A stretch of 64,000 bases of DNA from assembly GCA_016282015.1 (NCBI GenBank), contig JAEEJS010000048.1:1-64000 (forward strand), written 5' to 3'. This stretch comes from Bacteroidales bacterium (GTDB lineage Bacteria; Bacteroidota; Bacteroidia; Bacteroidales; F082). Under the pieces are notes generated by a model, which worked only from the letters and a program-made list of their open reading frames with translations, had not been told where the DNA came from and made no database searches. Positions 45,021 to 55,442 of the stretch are shown here, in pieces. Position 1 is the first letter of the stretch. Each line of letters opens with the position of its first letter. A program made the translations under genes and the position numbers.

Positions 45021-45070
45021 ACTTTAGACAAAACCACTAAAAACTAAAGACTAACAACTAAAGTCTAAAA
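44999..45070. repeat. Heptad inverted repeat array inside the V-ATPase operon
   Basis: Left arm of 7-base units GTCTTTA, GTCTTTA, GTCGTTA, GACTTTA; a short AC-rich centre; right arm ACTAAAA, ACTAAAG, ACTAACA, ACTAAAG. The arms are complementary and would fold into a stem in the polycistronic transcript just before the subunit A gene. The left arm overlaps the end of the DUF2764 gene. Confidence 0.8.
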
Positions 45071-45086
45071 ACAAAAAGAATATAAT

Positions 45087-46832
45087 ATGACAACAGGAAA
45101 AGTTACAGGAATTATATCCAACCTGGTCACCGTCGAGGTGAACGGCCCTGTGGCACAGAATGAAATCTGCCTCATCGACCTCAATGGTATCAAGCTGATG
45201 GCAGAGGTCATCAAGGTGAACGGCAACAAGGCGTCCGTGCAGGTGTTCGAAAGCACCCGCGACCTGACAATCGGCTGCCCGGTTGAGTTCCAAGGCTACA
45301 TGCTGGAAGTTACACTCGGACCAGGACTGCTTTCGAGTAATTTCGATGGCTTGCAGAATAACCTATCCACCATGGAAGGGGTGTTTCTGAAACGTGGTGA
45401 ATACACCAAGGCTTTGGATGAGGAAAAACTTTGGGACTTCACGCCTATAGCCAAGGCAGGCGACAAAGTGATAGCCGCCGACTGGCTGGGTGAGGTCAAA
45501 GAAGGCTGGCTGCCTCATAAAATCATGGTGCCTTTCGCATTTGAAGGCACTTACACAGTGAAGAAAGTGGCTGAAGCCGGTCAGTATAAAATCACAGACA
45601 CCATAGCTGTGTTGACCAATGCCGATGGCGAAGATGTCAACGTCAATATGATGCAGAAATGGCCGGTCAAAGTGGCTGTGGGCGGTTACGTCGAGAAACC
45701 TCGCCCGTTAAAGGTGATGGAGACAGGTGTGCGCTGCATAGACACACTGAATCCTATAGCGGAAGGCGGTACCGGATTTATCCCTGGCCCGTTCGGATGC
45801 GGCAAGACAGTGCTTCAGCATGCTTTGGCTGAGCAGGCCGACGCCGACGTCATCATCATGGCTGCCTGCGGTGAGCGTGCTAATGAGGTGGTGGAAATCT
45901 TCACCGAGTTCCCTGAACTTAAAGACAAACACACCGGCCGTAGCCTGATGGAACGTACCATCATCATCTGCAACACTTCAAACATGCCGGTGGCAGCCCG
46001 TGAGGCTTCAGTGTACACCGCCATGACCCTTGGTGAATACTATCGCGCCATGGGAATGAAGGTGTTGCTGCTGGCCGACTCAACATCACGTTGGGCTCAG
46101 GCATTGCGTGAGATGAGTAACCGTTTGGAAGAGCTTCCAGGTCAGGACGGTTTCCCAGTCGACCTTTCGGCTATCATCTCCAACTTCTATGCCCGTGCAG
46201 GTTATGTGAAACTCAACAACGGAGCCACAGGTTCAATCACCTTCATAGGAACAGTGTCGCCTGCTGGCGGTAACCTTAAGGAACCTGTCACCGAGTCGAC
46301 AAAGAAAGCTGCACGTTGCTTCTACGGATTGTCGCAGAACCGCGCCGATAAGAAACGTTATCCGGCTGTAGACCCTGTCGAATCATATTCGAAATATCTT
46401 GAATATCCTGAAATTATTGAATATCTCGACAATAAGATTGAAAAAGGCTGGGTTGACAAGGTCACCAAGACTAAATACATCATCCGCAAAGGTAAGGATG
46501 CCTACGAGCAGATTAACATCTTGGGCGATGATGGCGTGCCTATGTCATACCATGAGCAGTATTGGAAATCTGAACTTATTGATTATGTCATTCTTCAGCA
46601 GGACGCTTTTGACGATATCGACGGTTGCTCACCGTTGGAACGTCAGAAGTTCATGCTCGACCTTATGCTTGAAATCTGCGACCGCAGCTTCAAGTTTGAA
46701 AACTTCGAGGCGTGCATGACTTACTTCAAGAACCTGATCAATATCTGCCGTCAGATTAACTACTCGGAATATAAGTCAGAGCAATTTGAAAAATATCTTG
46801 GACAGTTAAAGGAGGAACTTAAACATGAGTGA
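45087..46832 (+). CDS. V-type ATPase catalytic subunit A
   Basis: A 581-residue catalytic subunit. Walker A is GPFGCGKT (residues 234-241) and is followed by the ACGERANEV block and SNMPVAAREASVYTAMTLGEYYRAMG, the A-subunit signature. The non-homologous insertion before the P-loop (~residues 110-200) is present as in A subunits. It binds and hydrolyses ATP, or makes it, in the soluble head. It overlaps subunit B by eight bases. The 66-base gap before it is filled by the heptad array. Confidence 0.95.
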   Translation: MTTGKVTGIISNLVTVEVNGPVAQNEICLIDLNGIKLMAEVIKVNGNKASVQVFESTRDLTIGCPVEFQGYMLEVTLGPGLLSSNFDGLQNNLSTMEGVFLKRGEYTKALDEEKLWDFTPIAKAGDKVIAADWLGEVKEGWLPHKIMVPFAFEGTYTVKKVAEAGQYKITDTIAVLTNADGEDVNVNMMQKWPVKVAVGGYVEKPRPLKVMETGVRCIDTLNPIAEGGTGFIPGPFGCGKTVLQHALAEQADADVIIMAACGERANEVVEIFTEFPELKDKHTGRSLMERTIIICNTSNMPVAAREASVYTAMTLGEYYRAMGMKVLLLADSTSRWAQALREMSNRLEELPGQDGFPVDLSAIISNFYARAGYVKLNNGATGSITFIGTVSPAGGNLKEPVTESTKKAARCFYGLSQNRADKKRYPAVDPVESYSKYLEYPEIIEYLDNKIEKGWVDKVTKTKYIIRKGKDAYEQINILGDDGVPMSYHEQYWKSELIDYVILQQDAFDDIDGCSPLERQKFMLDLMLEICDRSFKFENFEACMTYFKNLINICRQINYSEYKSEQFEKYLGQLKEELKHE

Positions 46833-48147
46833 GAAAGCCTTTCAACGCATATATACAAAGCTGACAGCTATCACCAAGGCCACTGTAACCCTTGAAGCTC
46901 AAGGAGTTGCAAACGATGAGCTCGCTCTCGTGGCTGGCCGTCTGGCCCAGGTGGTGAAGATTAAAGATAAAGCCGTAACATTGCAGGTGTTCGGTGGCAC
47001 GGAAGATATTCCTACCAATGCCGAGGTTACCTTCTTCGGCGAACCTCCTACACTCAACGTGAGCGACGACCTGGCAGGACGTTTCTTCAACGCTTACGGT
47101 GAGCCTATAGACGGCGGTCCGGCAGTGGAGGGCGAGAAGCGCCAGATTGGCGGTCCTTCGGTGAACCCTTACAAACGTCGCATGCCTTCGGAACTGATTC
47201 CTACAGGTATAGCCGGCATCGACTTGAACAACACATTGGTCTCCGGTCAGAAGATTCCATTCTTCGCCGACCCGGACCAGCCATATAACAAGGTGATGAG
47301 CATGGTGGCTCTGCGTGCAGATGTCGATAAGATTATCTTGGGCGGCATGGGCTTGACCAACGACGATTACCTGTTCTTTAAGAATGAATTTGAGAGTGCT
47401 GGCGCTTTGCATAAAATCATCAGCTTCGTGAACACCACCGACCAGCCGCCTGTAGAGCGTCTGCTTATCCCAGACATGGCCCTGACAGCCGCTGAGTATT
47501 TTGCTGTGGATAAACACGAGAAAGTGCTTGTGCTTCTTACAGATATGACGCTTTACGCCGACGCTTTGAGTATAGTTTCGAACCGTATGGACCAGATTCC
47601 TTCCAAGGATTCTATGCCGGGTTCGCTCTATTCAGACTTGGCAAAGATTTACGAGAAAGCGGTGCAGTTGCCTGATGGCGGCTCTATCACCATCATAGCT
47701 GTGACCACCTTGAACGACGGCGATATCACTCACGCTATTCCGGATAACACCGGTTATATCACTGAGGGACAGTTGTTCTTGCGTGCCGACCCTGATTCCG
47801 GCAAGGTTATTGTCGACCCGTTCCGTTCGCTTTCACGTCTGAAACAGCATGTTCAGAATAAGAAGACCCGTGAGGACCACAGCGCCGTGATGAATACTTC
47901 AGTTCGTCTTTATGCCGATGCCTCCAACGCGAAAACAAAGTTGGAAAACGGTTTCGACTTGAGCGACTATGACCTCCGTTGCCTCGACTATGCTAAGGAA
48001 TACGCCACACGTCTGCTCGCCATCGACGTCAATATCCCGATAACCGAGATGCTTGACACCGCTTGGGAGTTGTTTGGCAAGTATTTCACCAAAGCCGAGA
48101 CCGGTCTGAAAGAGAAACTTATCGAAAAATATTGGAAAGGGGAGTGA
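46825..48147 (+). CDS. V-type ATPase regulatory subunit B
   Basis: A 440-residue non-catalytic head subunit. It follows the A/B family fold but lacks a Walker A motif; the matching place reads TGIAGIDLNNTLVSGQKIPFF. Other family blocks: PSVNPYKRRMPSELI, SMPGSLYSDLAKIYEKA and ITEGQLFLRADP. It alternates with subunit A in the head. Its start overlaps the end of subunit A by eight bases. Confidence 0.95.
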   Translation: MSEKAFQRIYTKLTAITKATVTLEAQGVANDELALVAGRLAQVVKIKDKAVTLQVFGGTEDIPTNAEVTFFGEPPTLNVSDDLAGRFFNAYGEPIDGGPAVEGEKRQIGGPSVNPYKRRMPSELIPTGIAGIDLNNTLVSGQKIPFFADPDQPYNKVMSMVALRADVDKIILGGMGLTNDDYLFFKNEFESAGALHKIISFVNTTDQPPVERLLIPDMALTAAEYFAVDKHEKVLVLLTDMTLYADALSIVSNRMDQIPSKDSMPGSLYSDLAKIYEKAVQLPDGGSITIIAVTTLNDGDITHAIPDNTGYITEGQLFLRADPDSGKVIVDPFRSLSRLKQHVQNKKTREDHSAVMNTSVRLYADASNAKTKLENGFDLSDYDLRCLDYAKEYATRLLAIDVNIPITEMLDTAWELFGKYFTKAETGLKEKLIEKYWKGE

Positions 48148-48153
48148 TGAGTC

Positions 48154-48754
48154 ATGGCGATTAAATTCCAATATAACAAGACTTCGCTGAATGAGCTTAA
48201 CAAGCAGCTCAAGACGCGTACCCGTGCGCTTCCGACTCTGAAGAGCAAGGAGAGTGCGCTGCGCCTTGAGGTGAAGAAAGCTAAGAAGCATTCGGAAAGT
48301 CTTGTCGCACAACTGGAGGCCGAACTCAAATCGTATGAGTACATGGCCCGGCTTTGGAATGAATTTGAGCCAGGACTGATTTCTGTAACCGATGTCAAAC
48401 TGAAGACAGTTAAGGTGGCGGGCGTGCCGGTGCCGGCATTGGAAGAGGTGCTTTACGAGGTTAAAGACATTAACCTCTTCACCAAGCCCATGTGGTATGC
48501 CGACGGCGTCCAAATCCTGAAAAACCTTGCACAGCTCGGCATTGAGTCGGAGGTTTACGTTGAAGTGAGCCGTGTGCTCGACTTCCAGCGTAAAAAGACC
48601 ACACAAAAAGTAAACCTTTACGAAAAGGTGCAGATACCTGGCTATAACGAAGCCATCAGAAAGATTAAGCGATACATGGAAGATGCGGAGAACCTTGACA
48701 AGGCTTCGCAGAAAATCATGAAAAACAAACACACCCTTGAGGAGGAGGCGGAGT

Positions 48755-48765
<11 letters not shown>
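48154..48765 (+). CDS. V-type ATPase central stalk subunit D
   Basis: A 203-residue coiled-coil protein. Two long helices at the ends (LNELNKQLKTRTRALPTLKSKESALRLEVKKAK and NEAIRKIKRYMEDAENLDKASQKIMKNK) fit the antiparallel rotor shaft of subunit D. It transmits rotation between head and c-ring. It begins six bases after subunit B. Its end overlaps the likely start of subunit I. Confidence 0.88.
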
Positions 48766-50997
<2,232 letters not shown>

Positions 50998-51023
50998 TAA
51001 ACCGAAAATAATCAGTGAAATCT

Positions 51024-51058
51024 GTAGAGACGTGCCAAAGCACGTCTCTACGTTTTTT
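51024..51058. repeat. Palindromic intergenic repeat GTAGAGACG...CGTCTCTAC (copy 2), probable terminator
   Basis: Perfect 11-base arms GTAGAGACGTG (51024-51034) and CACGTCTCTAC (51041-51051) with a six-base centre, then a T run. It lies between the V-ATPase operon and the convergent prmC and can stop transcription of the former. Confidence 0.85.
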
Positions 51059-51939
51059 TATCTGCAGGCTTTTAAAATTCTGTCTTTTCCTCTGAAATCC
51101 CTGATGGTTTCAATATTTCGGAATCCTTTTTCTAGGCAAAGCGATTGCATTTCTTTACCGAATCTCTCGTTGATTTCAAACCAAACTTCACCATTGGGTT
51201 TTAATGATTTTTGTGCGAATTCCAAAATCTTTCTGTAGAAAACCAAAGGGTCGTGGTCGCTGACAAATAGGGCAGTGGAGGGCTCGTAATTCAGGACATT
51301 GGCGCGCATTTCAGATTTTTCGCTCTCGCATACGTAGGGCGGGTTGCTGACGATAATGTCGAACTGCCCGTTTAATAAACCATGGTTTTGTGGATTTAAA
51401 ATGTCGTCTTTAATAAAGGTGACTGGGGCGCTGTTGGCTTCAGCGTTCTTTTTTGCTACCTCCAAGGCCTTTTCAGAAACATCAACGGCAGTGACGAGGC
51501 TGTTTTTCAATAACTTGGCGAGACTGATGGCTATGCAGCCGCTGCCGGTGCCGATATCCAAAATTGAATTCGGTATGGACGTGGCGCGCCGCGTATCCAC
51601 GGAATTTGTAATCATTTTGACCATTTCTTCGGTTTCCGGCCTCGGTATCAGAACGTTCTCATCCACAGAAAACCGCCTCCCGCAGAATTCTGTCTCACCA
51701 GTTACATATTGAACTGGCTTGTTTTTTAGCAGTTCCTTAACTGCGAAATGCAAGGTCAGCAACTCCGATTCGCTCAAACGCAGTTCGGGGTTTAGGGCGA
51801 TATTCACTTTGTCAATGCCGAAATAGTGCTCCAACAAAATCATAATCAAAGCATTAGCCTCATCGGAGCCGTAGAGTTTCTCCAACTCGCCTGCATAATA
51901 CTTGCGACAGTCCCTAACTGAATTTGATGGTGTTTTCAT
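51058..51939 (-). CDS. prmC: Peptide chain release factor N5-glutamine methyltransferase
   Basis: A 293-residue SAM-dependent methyltransferase of the HemK/PrmC family. It methylates the Gln of the GGQ motif in release factors RF1 and RF2. The N-terminal helical domain (~1-85) precedes RFSVDENVLIPRPETEEMV, the SAM motif ILDIGTGSGCIAISLA and the catalytic IIVSNPPYV. The promoter's -7 element ends four bases before the ATG, so the mRNA is probably leaderless. It is divergent from yigZ. Confidence 0.93.
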   Translation of the reverse strand: MKTPSNSVRDCRKYYAGELEKLYGSDEANALIMILLEHYFGIDKVNIALNPELRLSESELLTLHFAVKELLKNKPVQYVTGETEFCGRRFSVDENVLIPRPETEEMVKMITNSVDTRRATSIPNSILDIGTGSGCIAISLAKLLKNSLVTAVDVSEKALEVAKKNAEANSAPVTFIKDDILNPQNHGLLNGQFDIIVSNPPYVCESEKSEMRANVLNYEPSTALFVSDHDPLVFYRKILEFAQKSLKPNGEVWFEINERFGKEMQSLCLEKGFRNIETIRDFRGKDRILKACR

Positions 51940-51943
51940 TCCA

Positions 51944-51951
51944 CAAAGATA
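51944..51951 (-). promoter_or_regulatory. -7 promoter element of prmC
   Basis: Minus strand reads TATCTTTG. Only four bases separate it from the start codon at 51939, which puts the expected transcription start on or next to the ATG. Confidence 0.75.
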
Positions 51952-51958
51952 GCAAAAA

Positions 51959-52037
51959 GTCTTTAGTCCTTAGTTCTTAGTCTTTAGTTTTTGAAATAAT
52001 TAATACTAAAGTCTAAAGACTAACGACTAAAGTCTTA
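51959..52037. repeat. Heptad inverted repeat array between prmC and yigZ promoters
   Basis: Left arm GTCTTTA, GTCCTTA, GTTCTTA, GTCTTTA; centre TTTTTGAAATAATTAATA; right arm CTAAAGT, CTAAAGA, CTAACGA, CTAAAGT. It fills almost the whole gap between two divergent -7 elements, where the -33 sites would be expected; none is visible. Confidence 0.8.
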
Positions 52038-52046
52038 AAATTTTAT

Positions 52047-52054
52047 TATCTTTG
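52047..52054 (+). promoter_or_regulatory. -7 promoter element of yigZ
   Basis: TATCTTTG ends one base before an ATG (52056) and four bases before a second ATG (52059). The four-base distance equals that at prmC and suggests a leaderless transcript starting at the second ATG. Confidence 0.75.
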
Positions 52055-52055
52055 C

Positions 52056-52673
52056 ATGATGTTATTCGATGATTCATATAAAATCGTGACTTCGGCAGGT
52101 GAGGGGCTTTACAAGGAGAAAGGCTCCAAATTCATTGCTGAGGCGTTTCCGGTGCATTCTGAGGCGGAGGTGAAAGAACATGTGGCTGAGATAAAGAAGA
52201 AGTATTTCGACGCCAAACATCATTGCTATGCCTTCATGATAGGGCCCGATAAGGCCTGTTATCGCTCCAGCGACGACGGTGAACCCTCGGGCACCGCAGG
52301 TAAGCCGATTTTGAACCAGATACTCTCAAAAGACGTCACAAACGTGTGCGTTGTGGTAACACGTTACTTCGGCGGGCAGCTGCTAGGAGTGCCAGGTCTT
52401 ATTAACGCATACAAGTCAGCTGCCCGCGAGGCGCTCGACAATTGCAGCATTGTTGAAAAAACAATTGACGAAGTCTATTCTCTGGAATTTGACTATCCTC
52501 TGCTTAACGAGGTGATGCGAATCCTCAAAGATGAAAATTTGCAACAGCAAAACCCAAAATTTGAAATCCGTTGCTATTTGGAAATCTCAATCAGGCAAAG
52601 CGATTCCGACAGAATTATAGCCAAAATTAAACGTCTGTACGGTGTGGATGTAAAATACCTTAAAACTGTATAG
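52056..52673 (+). CDS. YigZ/IMPACT family protein
   Basis: A 205-residue protein of the UPF0029/IMPACT family. The N-terminal domain shows KGSKFIAEAFPVHSEAEV, HHCYAFMIG, SDDGEPSGTAGKPIL and VVVTRYFGGQLLGVPGLINAY, the family signature. The C-terminal ~60 residues form the smaller YigZ domain. Roles proposed for the family include translation-linked regulation, but none is proven. The start could be the second ATG (52059), judged from the promoter. It is divergent from prmC across a heptad hairpin. Confidence 0.9.
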   Translation: MMLFDDSYKIVTSAGEGLYKEKGSKFIAEAFPVHSEAEVKEHVAEIKKKYFDAKHHCYAFMIGPDKACYRSSDDGEPSGTAGKPILNQILSKDVTNVCVVVTRYFGGQLLGVPGLINAYKSAAREALDNCSIVEKTIDEVYSLEFDYPLLNEVMRILKDENLQQQNPKFEIRCYLEISIRQSDSDRIIAKIKRLYGVDVKYLKTV

Positions 52674-52694
52674 AAATCAATATGTTGGGACGGA

Positions 52695-52759
52695 TTTTGC
52701 ATTGATTTTGCTCTTACGCTCGTAAGTTAGCGAATTAATTTTTAAAAATCAATGCAAAA
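52695..52759. repeat. Nested inverted repeat upstream of dnaA
   Basis: Outer arms of 15 bases, TTTTGCATTGATTTT (52695-52709) and AAAATCAATGCAAAA (52745-52759), are perfectly complementary. Inside lies a second palindrome, CTTACG-CT-CGTAAG (52712-52725). It stands 100 bases before the dnaA start. The rest of the 187-base gap is AT-rich, with a near-consensus -7 (CATATTTG, 52788-52795) and no clear DnaA box. Confidence 0.75.
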
Positions 52760-52860
52760 AAAATATTTTTATTCACTTTTTTATGTTCATATTTGTACAA
52801 GAAATTTTGCCAAAATTGGGCATTTGTAAAACTTTGATTTTTAACAATTTGTAAAACGAG

Positions 52861-54297
52861 GTGAACAAGAGTTTGTATGATATATGGGATGCGTGTCTCG
52901 CGATGATTCGGGAGAATGTTCAGCCGCAAGCTTACTCGACTTGGTTCGAGCCGATTAAGCCTGTCGACTACAGGAACAATCTCCTGACCATACAGGTGCC
53001 GTCTGAATTTTTCTACGAATATCTTGAAACTCATTACATTAAGGTGATGAAGGCCACCATCCGTAAGGTGCTGGGCCCGGAGGGCAAACTCGAGTACAGC
53101 ATCATTATGGACAACGATGCCGACCGCCCTCTGAAAGTGAGACAGCCTTCAGTGGACCGCACCAACACCAAGAATCCGCCCAAGCAGATTCAGATTGACT
53201 TCGACAAGCCTAAGAGTGCAATGCCCAACCCATTTGTGTTGCCGGGCATCAAGAAAATCAACATTGAGTCGAATCTCAACGAAAACTACTGCATGGAAAA
53301 CTTCGTGGTGGGCGAATGCAACCGCGTGGCATATGAAGCCGGTCTGGCAGTGGCAAAGAATCCAGGACGCACCTCGTTCAACCCTATGTTTATTTTCAGT
53401 CCTACCGGCATGGGTAAAACTCATGTGTGCCAGGCCGTCGGATTGGAAACCAAGAAACATCATCCCGAGCTGACAGTGTTGTATGTCAACGCCGAGCAGT
53501 TTCTGATGCAGTTCCAGGCGGCATGCCGCAACAACAGTTCCAAGAATAGCCGCGATGACTTCGTGCATTTCTATCAGATGATAGATGTGCTCATCATTGA
53601 CGATATACAGTTCCTTTCGGGCAAACCTAAAACCCAGGACACTTTGTTCCATATTTTCAATCATTTGCAGCAGACCGGCAAGCAACTTATTTTCACTTGC
53701 GATAAGCCGCCTGCGGAGCTTAAGGATATGGAGCAGAGGCTGATCTCCCGTTTCAAATGGGGATTGTCGGCCGAGATGACACTGCCTGATGTGGAAACCC
53801 GCCGCAGTATCCTTAAACGTAAAGCATACAACGAAGGAGTGGATCTATCCGACGAGGTGGTCAACTACATAGCCGAGCATATCAAGACCAACGTCCGCGA
53901 GATGGAAGGCTTCCTGATTTCGCTGATCGCGCAATCGTCGCTTAACCGTAAGGCCATCACCATCAACTTGGCCAAGCAGATGGTGGAGCGTTTTGTCAAC
54001 AACTCGAATCAGGAGATTACAATCAGCTACATCATCAACACAGTATGCGAGGAGATGGGAACTTCGCAAGCCGACTTCTTCACCACCACACGTAAGCGTA
54101 ACGTGGTGCAGGCCCGTCAGCTGTCTATGTATTTCGCCAAGAAATACACCAAGGCTTCGCTCAATATCATTGGCGAGCAATGCGGCGGCAAGGATCACGC
54201 TACGGTGATACACTCTTTGAAGACTGTAGCCAACCTTCTCGACACCGACAAACAGTTCCGCACTATAGCCGACACCATAGAGCAGAACCTTAAATAA
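52861..54297 (+). CDS. dnaA: Chromosomal replication initiator DnaA
   Basis: A 478-residue AAA+ initiator that opens oriC. It starts with GTG at 52861, as dnaA genes often do. Domain I (~1-85: WDACLAMIRENVQPQAYSTWFEPI) is followed by a linker, then the AAA+ domain with Walker A PTGMGKT (K186), Walker B VLIIDDIQFLSGK and sensor regions (QRLISRFKWGL). Domain IV ends with CGGKDHATVIHSL, the DNA-binding signature, with Lys in place of the common Arg. The next gene begins three bases after its stop. DnaA is probably autoregulated, but I see no strict DnaA box upstream. Confidence 0.95.
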   Translation: MNKSLYDIWDACLAMIRENVQPQAYSTWFEPIKPVDYRNNLLTIQVPSEFFYEYLETHYIKVMKATIRKVLGPEGKLEYSIIMDNDADRPLKVRQPSVDRTNTKNPPKQIQIDFDKPKSAMPNPFVLPGIKKINIESNLNENYCMENFVVGECNRVAYEAGLAVAKNPGRTSFNPMFIFSPTGMGKTHVCQAVGLETKKHHPELTVLYVNAEQFLMQFQAACRNNSSKNSRDDFVHFYQMIDVLIIDDIQFLSGKPKTQDTLFHIFNHLQQTGKQLIFTCDKPPAELKDMEQRLISRFKWGLSAEMTLPDVETRRSILKRKAYNEGVDLSDEVVNYIAEHIKTNVREMEGFLISLIAQSSLNRKAITINLAKQMVERFVNNSNQEITISYIINTVCEEMGTSQADFFTTTRKRNVVQARQLSMYFAKKYTKASLNIIGEQCGGKDHATVIHSLKTVANLLDTDKQFRTIADTIEQNLK

Positions 54298-54300
54298 GCT

Positions 54301-55038
54301 ATGAATCAACAATTTGGAAAATTATATCTGATACCGACCTTGCTTGGGGCAACTTCGGCCGAGCAGGTCATACCGGCTGGCACTCTGGAAATTGTCAGAA
54401 CCATACGCTTTTTTGTAGTGGAAAACGTGCGTACTGCCCGTCGCATGCTCAGCAAGATGCACATGCCTTGCCCCATTGACGAGCTTGAGTTTGTGGAACT
54501 CGACAAGCACAACCCGCAAAATCCCGATTTGATGACTTATCTGGGGGAGGCCCTCAACGGCCACGATGTAGGTCTGATGTCTGAGGCTGGAACCCCCTGC
54601 GTGGCCGATCCGGGAGCGTTAATAGTGGAACTCGCACATCAGGCAGGAATACAGGTGGTGCCTTTGACAGGCCCCAACGCGATGATTCTGGCGCTTATGG
54701 CCTCGGGCTTTAACGGACAGTCGTTTTGCTTCCACGGGTATCTGCCCATAAAAAATCCCGATAGGGTCCAGAAGATAAAGACATTGGAGCGTCAGTCGCT
54801 CGCCAACGACGAGACCGAAATGTTCATCGAAACGCCTTTCCGCAACAATACCATGATAGAGGAGCTCCTCCGCAGCTGTCACCCGACCACTATGCTCTGT
54901 GTGGCGAGCGACATCACCATGGAAGACGAGAAGATTGTGAGCAAACCCATTTCCGAATGGAAATCAGTAAAATACGACTGGAACAAAAAACCAGCGGTGT
55001 TTCTGCTTTACTGCCCGAAATTCCGCAAGAAATATTAG
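54301..55038 (+). CDS. SAM-dependent methyltransferase of the RsmI/tetrapyrrole methylase family
   Basis: A 245-residue protein with the tetrapyrrole-methylase fold. EAGTPCVADPGALIVELAHQ matches the RsmI SAM-binding block, as do VVPLTGPNAMILALMASGF and FIETPFRN. RsmI methylates the ribose of C1402 in 16S rRNA. This protein is somewhat shorter than E. coli RsmI and differs at the N-terminus (LYLIPTLLG), as in a Bacteroidota-specific paralogue, so the target is uncertain. It follows dnaA by three bases and ends before a strong terminator. Confidence 0.8.
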   Translation: MNQQFGKLYLIPTLLGATSAEQVIPAGTLEIVRTIRFFVVENVRTARRMLSKMHMPCPIDELEFVELDKHNPQNPDLMTYLGEALNGHDVGLMSEAGTPCVADPGALIVELAHQAGIQVVPLTGPNAMILALMASGFNGQSFCFHGYLPIKNPDRVQKIKTLERQSLANDETEMFIETPFRNNTMIEELLRSCHPTTMLCVASDITMEDEKIVSKPISEWKSVKYDWNKKPAVFLLYCPKFRKKY

Positions 55039-55060
55039 TTTCCAGTTACCGATGGCAATC

Positions 55061-55090
55061 AAAAAAGGCTCCGAATTCGGAGCCTTTTCT
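55061..55090. terminator. Bidirectional intrinsic terminator
   Basis: Perfect 26-base palindrome (arms AAAAGGCTCCGAA / TTCGGAGCCTTTT) between the convergent RsmI-like and TerB-like genes. Confidence 0.88.
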
Positions 55091-55112
55091 ATTCATTATC
55101 AAAGTTTGTTGA

Positions 55113-55433
55113 CTAGATGAGTTTTCTCAGCATAGTGAAGACGCTCTGTTCCGCTGCGGCATATCTGCCGTCGGCAAAAAACACCATCTTCATTCTGTCG
55201 AAGAGGTTCTGACGGTCGAGCTCATCCTTGATGTACAATTCCTTGCATTCGCGGATGGTGTCGAGTCGTTCCACGTCGCTGTCGGCCTCAAAACCGTTGT
55301 AAATCCTTACAAACGTTACGGGGTCGGTGTGAGCGCCCATGGCAATGAGTTCCTGCTTTGAAATGTTGAAGTCGGCATTGGCCGCCACAAACAGGCAGTA
55401 AATCTCAAATTCTTCTTTTGATAATCCTTTCAT
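55113..55433 (-). CDS. Small helical protein, possibly TerB-like
   Basis: A 106-residue all-helical acidic protein without signal peptide. The stretch YCLFVAANADFNISKQEL resembles the AADGxIxxxE repeat of TerB-like proteins, and VFFADGRYAAAEQSVF resembles the second repeat. These match metal-binding TerB folds, but the similarity is weak. It starts nine bases after the POT transporter gene on the same strand, so it is co-transcribed with it. Confidence 0.6.
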   Translation of the reverse strand: MKGLSKEEFEIYCLFVAANADFNISKQELIAMGAHTDPVTFVRIYNGFEADSDVERLDTIRECKELYIKDELDRQNLFDRMKMVFFADGRYAAAEQSVFTMLRKLI

Positions 55434-55442
55434 AACTGTTAA

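Noticed and set aside
48740..48747. GGAGGAGG before subunit I as a Shine-Dalgarno site
   Set aside because: It is coding sequence for the Glu-rich end of subunit D. Other genes here show no such site, so it is probably chance.
52674..52860. Full oriC upstream of dnaA
   Set aside because: I found no convincing DnaA boxes (only a one-mismatch TTATTCACT). The region may still be regulatory.
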